Shown here: positions 53,060 to 61,721 of the stretch, in pieces
Position numbering within the stretch: the stretch's first letter is position 1
How the letters are laid out: the number at the start of each line of letters is the position of its first letter
NCBI RefSeq assembly: GCF_013389595.1
Contig: NZ_CP058306.1
Location: 3,485,934 to 3,549,933 of the forward strand
From: Flavobacterium sp. I3-2
GTDB lineage: Bacteria > Bacteroidota > Bacteroidia > Flavobacteriales > Flavobacteriaceae
Direction of reading: 5' to 3'
DNA: 64,000 nucleotides
The notes under the pieces: model-generated
What the model was told of the DNA's origin: nothing
The model's database searches: none
Seen by the model: only the letters and a program-made list of their open reading frames with translations
Made by a program: the position numbers and the translations under genes

Positions 53060-53162
53060 GAATAAATTATTTAAGTTCACAAGTTATCAAATTTATAATA
53101 AATAAACTTATCGATAGATAGACATAAATGAAAATGTTTAATAATAGTGCGACGTTCTTTTG

Positions 53163-53200
53163 CTTCTTTTCTTTGGTCGCAGATGTGGAAAGAAAAGAAG
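53163..53200. repeat. Extragenic palindrome CTTCTTTTCTTT / AAAGAAAAGAAG
   Basis: Perfect 12-base arms around a 14-base loop. Pyrimidine-rich palindromes of this type recur between genes in Bacteroidota. The interval 53060-53382 otherwise holds no credible gene. Confidence 0.5.
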
Positions 53201-53328
53201 TTAGCTAAAACAACGAAAGGGATACCGAATATCCCTGCAAAAACAGATCGCAACCTGTTTGATGAAATGTGAAGTGAGGACGGTGCGTAGCCTTACATTT
53301 TGGCAAAGTGGTTGGTCCGCTTAGATGC

Positions 53329-53367
53329 AAAAAGACTGCCCCGACCTTTGGGAGGGAGTGTCTTTTT
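53329..53367 (-). terminator. Terminator-like hairpin after the PRTRC ThiF gene
   Basis: AAAAAGAC / GTCTTTTT arms flank a G/C-rich loop, ending in a T-tract on the minus strand. A second hairpin (CGCCCGAT / ATCGGGCG) at 53370-53393 overlaps the ThiF stop. Confidence 0.5.
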
Positions 53368-53382
53368 GCCGCCCGATTCCGG

Positions 53383-54192
53383 CTATCGGGCGACTGCAAT
53401 AGGTTGTGAACGAAAATCTTTCAAATTGAGAAAAAAGCCTCTGTATTCTATCAATCCGTGGCGAAATAGACCCCATAACAAAGAACTACCCATTTGAGCC
53501 AATGACGAATTGATATACAAATCCTGTTTTTCCAATGCTTCAGCTATACTACAACTTGGTGTGTCGTCTTCCTGTTCGGACTGCTTCAGCAAATCACCAA
53601 ATTCATCTGTGATCATTGGAAGATTAGATACTATTTCGTATCTGTCGGAATTAGGTTGTTTTATCTCTCCAATGGTTGATAATAATACCTGTCCTGTATA
53701 TTGGCTGTTTCCATAATCCAACCAATACTTTGGTTTATGGTGGTAATACTTTCCGTTATCCAATGCTTTAAATATTTCGGCAATACTAAATCTTGCTTTT
53801 ACACTATCTACACAGGTAATAAAGATTGTAGCCAGTACGTTTTCGGGAACTTTTCCGAAACTGTCCTTTTCAAACCTCTGCGTTTCAGCTTTCCAGTTTG
53901 TACCTGTAAAGCGGTTGGCTCGATTGATGAGAGCAACGGATTTATATAGCCCGACCTCACACTCTGCAAAACGCTGTCTACCCAAATTAGCTTCTGTAAT
54001 AACATCATCATCCCAAAGGCGAACAGACAATCCTGCGTGTCCTAACGCAATTAAACTGTGGTTCATTTCCATTAAGGCGGTCAAAACCTTTGAGCCTGTG
54101 CCACCTGCACCGATAAGGTTTACCGATATGGGATTGGTAGCGTTAATTAAGCTATTGTCCGTAAAATGGACTTTTATTTTTTCGGTATTCAT
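53383..54192 (-). CDS. PRTRC system ThiF-family protein
   Basis: 269 aa. E1/ThiF-like Rossmann fold: SVNLIGAGGTGSKVLTALMEMN (nucleotide loop GxGGTG), then VRLWDDDVITEANLGRQRFA with the conserved Asp and Arg, and IFITCVDSVKARFSIAEIF. PRTRC clusters (ParB-related, ThiF-related cassettes) occur on plasmids and ICEs; the ThiF protein probably adenylates a partner or a small modifier. The expected catalytic Cys is not evident. Last gene of the minus-strand PRTRC operon; its start overlaps the protein B stop by 4 bases. Confidence 0.88.
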   Translation of the reverse strand: MNTEKIKVHFTDNSLINATNPISVNLIGAGGTGSKVLTALMEMNHSLIALGHAGLSVRLWDDDVITEANLGRQRFAECEVGLYKSVALINRANRFTGTNWKAETQRFEKDSFGKVPENVLATIFITCVDSVKARFSIAEIFKALDNGKYYHHKPKYWLDYGNSQYTGQVLLSTIGEIKQPNSDRYEIVSNLPMITDEFGDLLKQSEQEDDTPSCSIAEALEKQDLYINSSLAQMGSSLLWGLFRHGLIEYRGFFLNLKDFRSQPIAVAR

Positions 54193-54902
54193 CGCAATAT
54201 GTCTTTTAAGGTTAGGTTACTTTTTGTCAATACTTCCATTGGAAAGGCTTCGCCTGTGGCGATTAAATTCTCCCAAAGGCTTACGCAATTTCCCTTTATC
54301 GGGTTATGACCGTGCATTAAATGACTGAAATAGCTGTCAAAGAAAAAGTTTTCCCATTTGTTTGTAAATTCTTCCAATGAAGCGGTTTTCTTTATGCGTA
54401 CATCAACTGTACCCATACATACATTGCCATCCTCATACACGTTAAAAAAGGGAGCATTGTACAGCTTTGTTTTTATGGTAGGTCTTCTGCCATTTGGTAA
54501 GGCAAAAACGGCTAAACCGTTTCGGTTTGCTACCCACAACATAGGCGGTACATTGGCTTTGCCTTTAGGTATGCCAAGACTTTCGGTAAAATACTTTTCC
54601 CTTTGTGTGGCTTTGGTAAACCAAACCACTTTGTTTCCTGTCGGCTCAAAGTATAAGACCTCATTGCTTAATATTCCCTGCGGTTTCAATAACAGTTCTT
54701 TTTCCTCTTTGGCAGTTTTCAAAGCCTTTGCCAGTTGGTTAGCTTCTTTTACGGTCAGAGGGTGTGCATTAATGGGCATACCGTTTTTATCCATATCAAA
54801 ATGCTCTACATAAGTATCGTTACCCTTTCCAGTAGTCTGATAAAATACCAATGCCGATTTTGGATAGTACAGTGTTCCGAAATCCTGTGTTATATCGTTC
54901 AT
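54189..54902 (-). CDS. PRTRC system protein B
   Basis: 237 aa. PRTRC-B features: YYPKSALVFYQTTGKGNDTYVEHFDMDKNG near the start, PPMLWVANRNGLAVFALPNGRRP in the middle, and NVCMGTVDVRIKKTASLEEFTNKWENFFFDSYFSHLM near the end. The last region resembles the JAB/E2-associated partner proteins of ThiF-like genes. Overlaps the ThiF gene (ATGA-type coupling), which fits a shared complex. Biochemical role unknown. Confidence 0.85.
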   Translation of the reverse strand: MNDITQDFGTLYYPKSALVFYQTTGKGNDTYVEHFDMDKNGMPINAHPLTVKEANQLAKALKTAKEEKELLLKPQGILSNEVLYFEPTGNKVVWFTKATQREKYFTESLGIPKGKANVPPMLWVANRNGLAVFALPNGRRPTIKTKLYNAPFFNVYEDGNVCMGTVDVRIKKTASLEEFTNKWENFFFDSYFSHLMHGHNPIKGNCVSLWENLIATGEAFPMEVLTKSNLTLKDILR

Positions 54903-54912
54903 AGCTTTTGTT

Positions 54913-56067
54913 TTAAAAATTATTCAAAATGTAGGTCAATTCGTTTATCATCGGCAACAAACGGTTTTCAAACTCCAATGTATTGGCGGTTATATCACTT
55001 CCGTCAAACCGTTTGATAATAATGGGTTCTTCCATCTGTCCGTATTCCTGTAATTCGTTGTTTACGGATTCTACTATATTATCCATTAGCCAGCCTGTAC
55101 CATCTGCACAGAATGAAACATACTTCTGCATTGAAATGATATTTTCCATATCTTCTTCGTTGGCTTCGCCATTGGATCGGGCATTGCGGAATACGTTAGC
55201 ATTAGGGTATTGCTGGTAAATGGCATAGGCTTCCTGTGCTACTTTATAGCAATCAGCATCAATTCTATCTTTCGATTTAAAACGGTTTAAACGTTCTTTA
55301 AAGAACCTTAAATTGGCTTCGTTGTAAATCTTCTGTTCCATACGGTCGCCAATCCATTCTGCTTGTGCAAATTCACGGAGACAGGCTTCTGTATCTTCTC
55401 CGTAATCATCCTCGGCTACCCAATCTTTGTGCATTTCATACATCCAGTACAGATAACTGCTTTGTTGTCTGTAATATGGTATATCGGCAATGTGGTACAA
55501 ATAACTGCAAACCGACAAAAGCAGTTGAGCGGTATGTTTTCGCTTTGGGTCTTTCAACCAACGAAATAGGGGTACTACGGGAATGTAATACAGGGTTGCA
55601 CCAGTATCATATCTTTCCTCACTTGTAAAAAATACTTTCTTACTATCCTGTATCAGTCTGATTTCTTCCCAATCACTGGCTTTAAGTTTTAGCTGTTCTT
55701 CGGTATCTTTTAAAGCCAATGCAATATTGTAGGGATAGCCATAAGATTGCGTTGGTTTCGGAATGATACCGTAATGCTCTACCAATTGAGAAAGGGAGCG
55801 ATAAAAATCCCTTTCCATTTTGGCATTATCCCTGCAAGCCTGTACAGTTTCTGTTTCGTTCAGTCTTGGAAGAAACGAAGTCCTTAAAAAACCATTGGCA
55901 ACATGGCTACTGGTACGGACTGCTGTTTGTCCTTTTGGATTTCGTTTGCGTCTTTCGGTCGTTGCATCCAGTTGGCGAACTCGCTTAACTGACGGTGCAA
56001 TTTCTTTTGCTTGGGTTCTTGGGGCATTTGGAATGTTCCCGATACGGTATGTCGTTGCATAAGTCAT
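54913..56067 (-). CDS. Uncharacterised PRTRC-cluster protein
   Basis: 384 aa, no membrane segment. A basic N-terminus (ERRKRNPKGQTAVRTSS), a helical centre with YYIPVVPLFRWLKDPKRKHTAQLLLSVCSYLYHIADIPYYR, and an acidic C-terminus. Located between PRTRC proteins B and C in the same operon, so it is probably the Bacteroidota equivalent of PRTRC protein F or a lineage-specific part. I do not recognise a domain. Spacing of 10 bases to protein B suggests co-expression. Confidence 0.6.
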   Translation of the reverse strand: MTYATTYRIGNIPNAPRTQAKEIAPSVKRVRQLDATTERRKRNPKGQTAVRTSSHVANGFLRTSFLPRLNETETVQACRDNAKMERDFYRSLSQLVEHYGIIPKPTQSYGYPYNIALALKDTEEQLKLKASDWEEIRLIQDSKKVFFTSEERYDTGATLYYIPVVPLFRWLKDPKRKHTAQLLLSVCSYLYHIADIPYYRQQSSYLYWMYEMHKDWVAEDDYGEDTEACLREFAQAEWIGDRMEQKIYNEANLRFFKERLNRFKSKDRIDADCYKVAQEAYAIYQQYPNANVFRNARSNGEANEEDMENIISMQKYVSFCADGTGWLMDNIVESVNNELQEYGQMEEPIIIKRFDGSDITANTLEFENRLLPMINELTYILNNF

Positions 56068-56084
56068 TGTTTTACTGTTTTGGT

Positions 56085-56303
56085 TTAACCTTTTGTTCCC
56101 ATAGCACTTTCAAAGCGGTACTGTATTGTATCATCTTTAATCTGTGGTGCTGATACTTTTGCGGTGGTCAGAATGGGGTATGTATTGGAATAAAAATTCA
56201 TTACTGCCTGTACACTCCATTGCGGTTCGGGGTCGTTGAGTTTGATTTCCTGCCCCTTATCATTCAGTATGAAAACTCGTTGTAATTGCGTTGCTAATAA
56301 CAT
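56085..56303 (-). CDS. PRTRC system protein C
   Basis: 72 aa. MLLATQLQRVFILNDKGQEIKLNDP, then WSVQAVMNFYSNTYPILTTAKVSAP and TIQYRFESAMGTKG. This is the compact PRTRC-C family (about 70 aa). The size and beta-alpha-beta pattern, and the C-terminal Gly-containing end, invite comparison with ubiquitin-like modifiers used by ThiF proteins, but that is inference. Between protein E and the 384-aa protein. Confidence 0.85.
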   Translation of the reverse strand: MLLATQLQRVFILNDKGQEIKLNDPEPQWSVQAVMNFYSNTYPILTTAKVSAPQIKDDTIQYRFESAMGTKG

Positions 56304-56329
56304 AGCATTTGATTTTTGGGTTAGTACTT

Positions 56330-56932
56330 TTATTCTTCTTCTCCTGCTTCATCTATGGGGTAATCGTCTGTAACTTCTGCCGATTGTATCGGTTCGGGTG
56401 TTGCTTCTTCCGTAGTGCCGAAAAGGCTCGGTGTGGCAAATTTGTCCGATAGTGAAGTTTTGCGTTTGCGTATGGCTTCTGCATAGTCGGGAAAATCGGC
56501 AGGGTTCGGCACTTTCATCCACGCTTCACGGAATTTGCCCTCTTTTTCCAGTTCGTCTGCCTTTGCCATAGCTTCTTTATACTTCTTGTCCCTGGCTTCC
56601 TTTTCTTTCTTCTCCTTATCGGCTTTTTCCTTTTCCATTGCCGATTGTTTTTTGACTTCCTCCATTTGTTTTAGAAACTTTTCCATATCCACCATCAAAC
56701 CCGAAACGGTTTGTACTGGTACGGTTATCTGCTCAAAAAATTCCTCGTCAAATTCCTGTGCAGTAGCGTTGAGTGTAAGGGGCGGAATAAGGTTTTTGGC
56801 ATTATCTCCACATTGTTCGTTATTGAGCATAACCGATACGATTAGCTTGGTTTCTGCTCCCTTTGAAATGTTCAGTTGCAATACTCCTGTAAAGTCCAAC
56901 TGCTGTATCTGATTGAAAAAATTTGTGTTCAT
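56330..56932 (-). CDS. PRTRC system protein E
   Basis: 200 aa. Folded N-terminal half (FFNQIQQLDFTGVLQLNISKG; LIVSVMLNNEQCGDNAKNLIPPLTLNA) matching PRTRC-E, followed by a Lys/Glu-rich coiled coil (about 95-140) and an acidic C-terminus. Coil and tail suggest a scaffold role. First clear PRTRC gene in transcription order, preceded by two small genes. Confidence 0.85.
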   Translation of the reverse strand: MNTNFFNQIQQLDFTGVLQLNISKGAETKLIVSVMLNNEQCGDNAKNLIPPLTLNATAQEFDEEFFEQITVPVQTVSGLMVDMEKFLKQMEEVKKQSAMEKEKADKEKKEKEARDKKYKEAMAKADELEKEGKFREAWMKVPNPADFPDYAEAIRKRKTSLSDKFATPSLFGTTEEATPEPIQSAEVTDDYPIDEAGEEE

Positions 56933-56936
56933 CGTT

Positions 56937-57140
56937 CTAATTTTTTTGTTTGTCCTCTAATCGTTTTTTCTTTGCTGTCAGTTTATTGTACATATCCGTC
57001 CAGTAGGCGTTCTGTCTTTTGTCGAACTCGGAAAAACTTTCGTCCTCGTGCCTGTAACCAGTGAACCGTTTACTAATCTTTATGGCTTCATCAAGGTCAG
57101 TGACTTCGATAGAGCATCCGTTTAAATCCATTACTTTCAT
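56937..57140 (-). CDS. Small hypothetical protein in PRTRC operon
   Basis: 67 aa: MKVMDLNGCSIEVTDLDEAIKISKRFTGY, then a charged helical end (MYNKLTAKKKRLEDKQ). It overlaps the upstream 150-codon frame by 4 bases and lies 4 bases before PRTRC-E, so it is clearly part of the operon. Homologous short proteins occur in this place in related ICEs; function unknown. Confidence 0.7.
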   Translation of the reverse strand: MKVMDLNGCSIEVTDLDEAIKISKRFTGYRHEDESFSEFDKRQNAYWTDMYNKLTAKKKRLEDKQKN

Positions 57141-57614
57141 AGCAATGATAATTTGCGTTCCAAAAGCGTTTCCAGTATTTCGCTATCACTTTCATAAGTT
57201 TCCCCCTCAAAATGGTAGGTGTCTGTATCTTCGTCAAATTCGTAGGTTTCCAAATCTTCATCGCTCAAACATACATCGTCCAATATGCCGTTTTGATAAG
57301 TTGCCCTGCCATATATTCCGTTGCTTATTTCCTCATAATCCTGTACAAAATCAACTTGGTATTGGTCTGCTATGCTCCGCAGTATCTCGGAGTTTGGCGA
57401 CCATTTTGTTTCGTACTGAAAATTTCCTTCATCGCCCTCGTTCCAATAGATATTGAAGAAATACCCACCGTTTGTACTGTCTGAAAAGTCGGGCAATTGC
57501 CCTTCTTCGGCTTGTTCTTCCTTTTCTTTTAGGGTTTGGAAAAGTTGTTGTATCTGTCTAGATTGCTTCGGGTTTTCCCTCGAATACAACCGTATTACTG
57601 CAACAATTCGCCAT
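57137..57614 (-). pseudogene. Api92/DUF1281-like protein with N-terminal frameshift
   Basis: The conserved start lies at 57614 (MANCCSNTVVFEGKPEAI), the usual N-terminus of ferredoxin-like Api92-type proteins, and then reads a TAG. The same family text resumes one frame over as RQIQQLFQTLKEKEEQ and runs to 57137 (GYFFNIYWNEGDEGNFQYETKW...). Removing one T in ATCTAG near 57560 joins them into about 158 aa. Without this, translation could start at an internal ATG at 57589 and make 150 aa lacking the first strand. Real mutation or sequencing error cannot be told apart here. Confidence 0.6.
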
Positions 57615-57668
57615 AATATTTAGTTTTTAAGGCTACTGCCGTTTGCAAGGCGGTAGCCTGTGGTTTAA

Positions 57669-58742
57669 TTAATTGAGTTGGAAAACGTCTGCACCGACTT
57701 TCTGAAAAGAGGTACATAATTCAAATGCTTTCTGTGATTTGAGTTGAGCAGTACCGCCCATTACAATACTCTGCAATTTGGCTTCGTCGTCTTTGTAATT
57801 TCTTACGTTCTGATAGTAGCCTGTCACCGCATTGTATGCTCCGAACAATGTACCTTTGGTGGTGTCCATCTGTTGGGTATCGCTTACCATTGCATATGCA
57901 AAAGCATCTTCAACCACGTTTTTGAATACTGTGGAAACTTCATCTTCCGCACCTTTTTTTAGCAGTTCCAATGTTTCCTTATTTGGGCAAAGTGCCAGTT
58001 GGATTAGCTTTTTAACTTCTTGGTCTGAAACTTTTACTTTCGTCCACTCATTGAAAATCCCTTCTAATTGGTGACTGAACTGGTTAGCAATTCCCATAAC
58101 TTTATGTGCGTTGTCCAAACGTTGTTTTGCTCCTGCGGTGTGCTTAATGCGTACAACATTGCTCATATTACGCAAAGAAGCATTTAAGGTATTTTGGCAA
58201 ACGATACGGATAGGTGTAAAAGCGGCTGTAATACTACCGCTACCGTCATGCGAAGTCGTAAGGAAGATGTATTTTTCTGTCACATCATCGCCATTGCCCA
58301 CACGGATATAACTCGGTAATTTGGCGGTAATAAAAATGCGTTCCCCATTACCCAAAGCTCCTGCTGTTTCGTATAAAATGCCGTCCGTACCGCCTACAAT
58401 ACTGTCAAAGAATGAAAAAGCATCCCTGTTTTGTACGATATGATAGTCTTTACCGACCACACCCAAAACTGCATTGTTATCGGTGCGTATGTTGGCGAAA
58501 TAACTAGGTACTTCCAGTTCGCTATTTCCAATCTCGATACCGTTAGCAGTTTCTATAATGCCTGAGCTTTTTGTAAAGAGTGGAGATTTTACCACTTCAT
58601 AATCTAACCCTGCGTGTCTGATTGCTTGTTCGCTTGTTGGGTAATCCTGTACGATTTGCCCCAAACCGTGCCACGCTTTTTCCTTTACACTAAAAAATGA
58701 GTAACGTCCTGTTCTGCTGTTGAAATTGATATTATGTGCCAT
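57669..58742 (-). CDS. DUF932 (phage/plasmid-like TIGR03299) protein
   Basis: 357 aa. Family motifs: AWHGLGQIVQDYPTSEQAIRHAGLDYEV near the start, VVGKDYHIVQNRDAFSFFDSIVG, then SHDGSGSITAAFTPIRIVCQNTLNASL near 190. DUF932 proteins are frequent on plasmids, phages and ICEs, near Ssb and PRTRC genes, and are presumed to act in DNA maintenance; no biochemistry known to me. Between ssb and the Api92-like gene on the same strand. Confidence 0.88.
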   Translation of the reverse strand: MAHNINFNSRTGRYSFFSVKEKAWHGLGQIVQDYPTSEQAIRHAGLDYEVVKSPLFTKSSGIIETANGIEIGNSELEVPSYFANIRTDNNAVLGVVGKDYHIVQNRDAFSFFDSIVGGTDGILYETAGALGNGERIFITAKLPSYIRVGNGDDVTEKYIFLTTSHDGSGSITAAFTPIRIVCQNTLNASLRNMSNVVRIKHTAGAKQRLDNAHKVMGIANQFSHQLEGIFNEWTKVKVSDQEVKKLIQLALCPNKETLELLKKGAEDEVSTVFKNVVEDAFAYAMVSDTQQMDTTKGTLFGAYNAVTGYYQNVRNYKDDEAKLQSIVMGGTAQLKSQKAFELCTSFQKVGADVFQLN

Positions 58743-58787
58743 GTTGTTGAAATTTTAAAAGTTTGAAAAATGAATATTTGATAGCTG

Positions 58788-59180
58788 TTAAAATGGTAGG
58801 TCATCTTCGGTTTGCTCCGCTTTAGCCTTGCCTTTGTTGTTATTGTCAGTAGCCTGTGCGGTTTCTGTTTTCCTGCTACCTCCGTGCAGTTTGATTTGCG
58901 AGGTATGAAAATTCAGTCCTGCTTTTGGCTCTCCGTCATTTCCTGTCCACGCTCTTGTACTTACTCTGCCTCTCAGTTCTACCAATGTGCCTTTTGTGAG
59001 TAGTCTGGCTACGTTGGGAGTTATCCAGTACGAGCAGTCGAAATAGGTTGTTTCTTCTATGCGTTCGCCCTGCTTGTTTTTGTAGCTGTCGTTTGTTGCT
59101 ACTGAAAAGTTTACTACTTGTTTGTCCTGTGACGTTGTGCGTACTTCCGCATCTCTTGTCAGTCTTCCTGTGATGTTCAT
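58788..59180 (-). CDS. ssb: Single-stranded DNA-binding protein
   Basis: 130 aa. OB fold: MNITGRLTRDAEVRTTSQDKQVVNFSVATND, then YFDCSYWI and GTLVELRGRVSTRAW. The acidic tip ends EDDLPF, the canonical partner-binding tail of bacterial Ssb. Should coat transferred single strands during ICE conjugation or replication. First gene of the minus-strand PRTRC-ssb unit. Confidence 0.95.
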   Translation of the reverse strand: MNITGRLTRDAEVRTTSQDKQVVNFSVATNDSYKNKQGERIEETTYFDCSYWITPNVARLLTKGTLVELRGRVSTRAWTGNDGEPKAGLNFHTSQIKLHGGSRKTETAQATDNNNKGKAKAEQTEDDLPF

Positions 59181-59359
59181 GATTTTCGATTTTTACGTTG
59201 TTAAATTCCTGTTTGATTTTTTTTTGATTTGATTTATTCGGCAATGAGAGGAGGTGCTTGTTTTCGTTTCACTTTTTCCATTTCTAATGCTGATAATTTT
59301 CAATTCTGACATTTTTTTTATTCGTGTAAAGAGCCGGAGTATGCTTTGTATCGTTTCAC

Positions 59360-59490
59360 GAGCATAAAAGGTTAGTGTTTAGCAACAGCAAGGTTTTGCA
59401 AAAAAATACTACCCTTGGGTGGAGATTATTTTGCAAACCCGGAGGGCATGACCTTGCTGTTGCGTTAAGAACACTGAAATACCTTTGCTC
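59360..59490. repeat. Long nested inverted repeat between ssb and recombinases
   Basis: Paired blocks from outside in: GAGCA/TGCTC (59360, 59486), AGTGTT/AACACT (59374, 59470), GCAACAGCAAGGT/ACCTTGCTGTTGC (59382, 59451), TTTGCAAAA/TTTTGCAAA (59395, 59429) and ACCC-TT-GGGT (59411). No gene is present in 59181-59778. Could be an RNA, a replication or transfer site, or a recombinase-related site. Confidence 0.55.
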
Positions 59491-59778
59491 TTGAAATGGA
59501 ACAAAAACAGCATACCGGTTCTTGAATAAAAAACTATGTGGAAGGCGGTGAAAATGGCATTGGGTAATGGCCTGATGTGGTAACAAAGCATGCAGCCATC
59601 TAGGCTGAATTTTAAATACTTTTTAATAATACGACTATGCAACCTAGTCTGTAGCTAAAATAATTGTGGTTGCATTTAGTCAAATACTGCCTCTAGGCGA
59701 CAAACAGAACATTGTTAAACCTTCATCTTACAAACATTGATAATTTCAGATTCTATTAATGTTCTAAATGGATTTGAT

Positions 59779-59937
59779 ATGAAAGAAAATTTGCAGAAAA
59801 CTAGAATGACAGCAGAGAAATTGAGAAAAATTATGAAAGGTGATAAAACTGAAATGTCAAACGAAGATGCCTCCAAAATGCTTGACTTTTTAAAAAAGCT
59901 GGCACGCATCACTGTAAAAAAATATCTGGAAAAATGA
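59779..59937 (+). CDS. Small helical protein preceding the recombinase
   Basis: 52 aa: MKENLQKTRMTAEKLRKIMKGDKTEM, then EDASKMLDFLKKLARITVKKYLEK. Basic and helical. It overlaps the recombinase start by 4 bases (ATGA), showing translational coupling. Such short ORFs often precede large serine recombinases in Bacteroidota and may act as directionality or expression factors; no family is recognised. The ATG at 59779 is chosen over an upstream TTG. Confidence 0.6.
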   Translation: MKENLQKTRMTAEKLRKIMKGDKTEMSNEDASKMLDFLKKLARITVKKYLEK

Positions 59938-61403
59938 AAGCAGGAAGAGACCCCATTGCAGATCTATATGTACGTGTAAGCACAGATGAGCAAGCTGATA
60001 AAGGTTATTCGCAGCGCAATCAGGAAGAAATGTTACGCAAATATTGTGAGAATTATTCTATATCAATTCGCAATGTTATATACGAAGATCATTCTGCAAA
60101 GACCTTCAATAGGCCAGAATGGAAAAAGTTAATCACGAACCTCAAAAAGAAAAAGAACAGCGTTGATTTTATCCTTTTCACAAAATGGGACCGTTTTAGC
60201 CGAAATGCCGGTGATGCTTACCAAATGATAAATCAACTCCGAGATCTCAATGTAGAACCACAGGCAATTGAGCAACCATTGGATCTATCAATACCAGAAA
60301 ACAAAATGATGCTCGCATTTTACCTTGCAGCTCCAGAAGTTGAAAATGACAGGCGGGCATTAAACGTATTTTATGGTATGCGACGGGCGAAGAAAGAAGG
60401 AAGGTATATGGGGTTGGCTCCGGTTGGTTATAAGAACAAAATTGATGAGGCCGGAACTAAATACATTACACCAAAGGAACCAGATGCTTCCACCTTGCGG
60501 TGGTCGTTTGAGCAATTAGCAAAGGGAACATACAACACCGAGCAAATTTGGAAGAAAGCAAAGGAAAAAGGTCTGAAATGCAGCAAGAACGCTTTTTGGC
60601 AAGTAATAAGAAATCCACTTTATTGCGGAAAAATCTTTATACCGACATTTAAAGATGAAGAGAGCTATTTTGTACAAGGGCAACATGAAGCGATATTAAG
60701 TGAAGAACTATTTGAACAAGTGCAAGACGTTTTGGATGGCAGAGGCAGAAAATACCGCTTAAAGATTGAAACTCGTGATGAATTTCCATTACGAGGATTT
60801 CTGATCTGTCCAGAATGTGGAAAATTATTAACAGCAAGTCGTTCCAAAGGTAGAAACAAATATTACAATTATTATCATTGCTATAAGGGATGTTCTTTGC
60901 GAATCGGTGCAGAAGAGTTAACTGAATTATTTAAAAATGAGCTAAGACGCTATGCACCTTCAAAAGAAGTAATAGAAGTCTATAAAGATATTTTATTAGA
61001 GAGCTATTTAGAACAGACCAAGGATATTCAAACTTCAAAAAAACAGATTTCTGTACAACTTAAGGATTTAGCAAACAGGATATCGCATATTAGGGATTTG
61101 TTGGCCACTGACAAGATAGACGCTTCGGAATATCATGAGATAAAGAACCAATACAGTACGTCTATTGACCAGCTAAATAAAAAGTTTCAGGAAGTTTGTG
61201 GGCGAATACCAGATATAGACGAGCTATTGAAAAATGACATCGCAGAATTTCTCAAGCTCGATAAGGTTTTGCAACAAAGCAACAGTGAAGACTTCAGGGG
61301 ATTTTTAAACCTGATCTTTCCAGAAAAGTTGCTATTCGATGGGATATCGTTTTCAAAATCAAAATTCTGCACCGCTGTTAAACTAGGTTATAGTTATATC
61401 TGA
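59934..61403 (+). CDS. Large serine recombinase 1
   Basis: 489 aa. Resolvase domain with catalytic Ser in LYVRVSTDEQADKGYS (S16) and FTKWDRFSRNAGDAYQM; recombinase domain from about 150 (MRRAKKEGRYMGLAPVGYKNK; NAFWQVIRNPLYCGKIF); zinc ribbon CPECGKLL...YHCYKGC near 285-325; C-terminal coiled coil. Large serine recombinases integrate and excise ICEs at att sites through a Ser-linked intermediate. Ends normally (LGYSYI) before a terminator at 61447. Likely integrase, together with its tandem relative. Confidence 0.95.
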   Translation: MKAGRDPIADLYVRVSTDEQADKGYSQRNQEEMLRKYCENYSISIRNVIYEDHSAKTFNRPEWKKLITNLKKKKNSVDFILFTKWDRFSRNAGDAYQMINQLRDLNVEPQAIEQPLDLSIPENKMMLAFYLAAPEVENDRRALNVFYGMRRAKKEGRYMGLAPVGYKNKIDEAGTKYITPKEPDASTLRWSFEQLAKGTYNTEQIWKKAKEKGLKCSKNAFWQVIRNPLYCGKIFIPTFKDEESYFVQGQHEAILSEELFEQVQDVLDGRGRKYRLKIETRDEFPLRGFLICPECGKLLTASRSKGRNKYYNYYHCYKGCSLRIGAEELTELFKNELRRYAPSKEVIEVYKDILLESYLEQTKDIQTSKKQISVQLKDLANRISHIRDLLATDKIDASEYHEIKNQYSTSIDQLNKKFQEVCGRIPDIDELLKNDIAEFLKLDKVLQQSNSEDFRGFLNLIFPEKLLFDGISFSKSKFCTAVKLGYSYI

Positions 61404-61446
61404 TTATCCCAACTATAAAAATTACTGTAGAAAAAACACTTATCAA

Positions 61447-61475
61447 AAATGCCCAATTTGGGCATTTTTTTTGGC
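61447..61475 (+). terminator. Terminator after recombinase 1
   Basis: AAATGCCCA-ATT-TGGGCATTT followed by TTTTT. The remaining 61476-61721 has no gene and holds the second recombinase's promoter. Confidence 0.8.
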
Positions 61476-61721
61476 TTATTCCGTACAGGATTGCAGGAGA
61501 TTTATCGCTGACAATCCTGAAAATCATTTTTAAATAAAACGACTATTTTATACCAATATTCCTGAAAAATAAGGGATTAGATGCTATTGATTTAGTAAAT
61601 TAGTACCAATAAAAGCCAAAGAGTGCTACTATATACGAAAGATACTGTTTAATGCTTTGCAACGCAGTTTTTTATCGGGTAACTCCTAGGTCATATTTTG
61701 TGCAATTTTATATTTAAAGAA

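Noticed and set aside
53205..53497. Short frames over the ThiF 3' end
   Set aside because: They overlap the ThiF gene and hairpins and show no conserved domain.
54189..56303. A CBASS-like reading of the ThiF cluster
   Set aside because: No cyclic-nucleotide synthase is present; gene set and order match PRTRC clusters.
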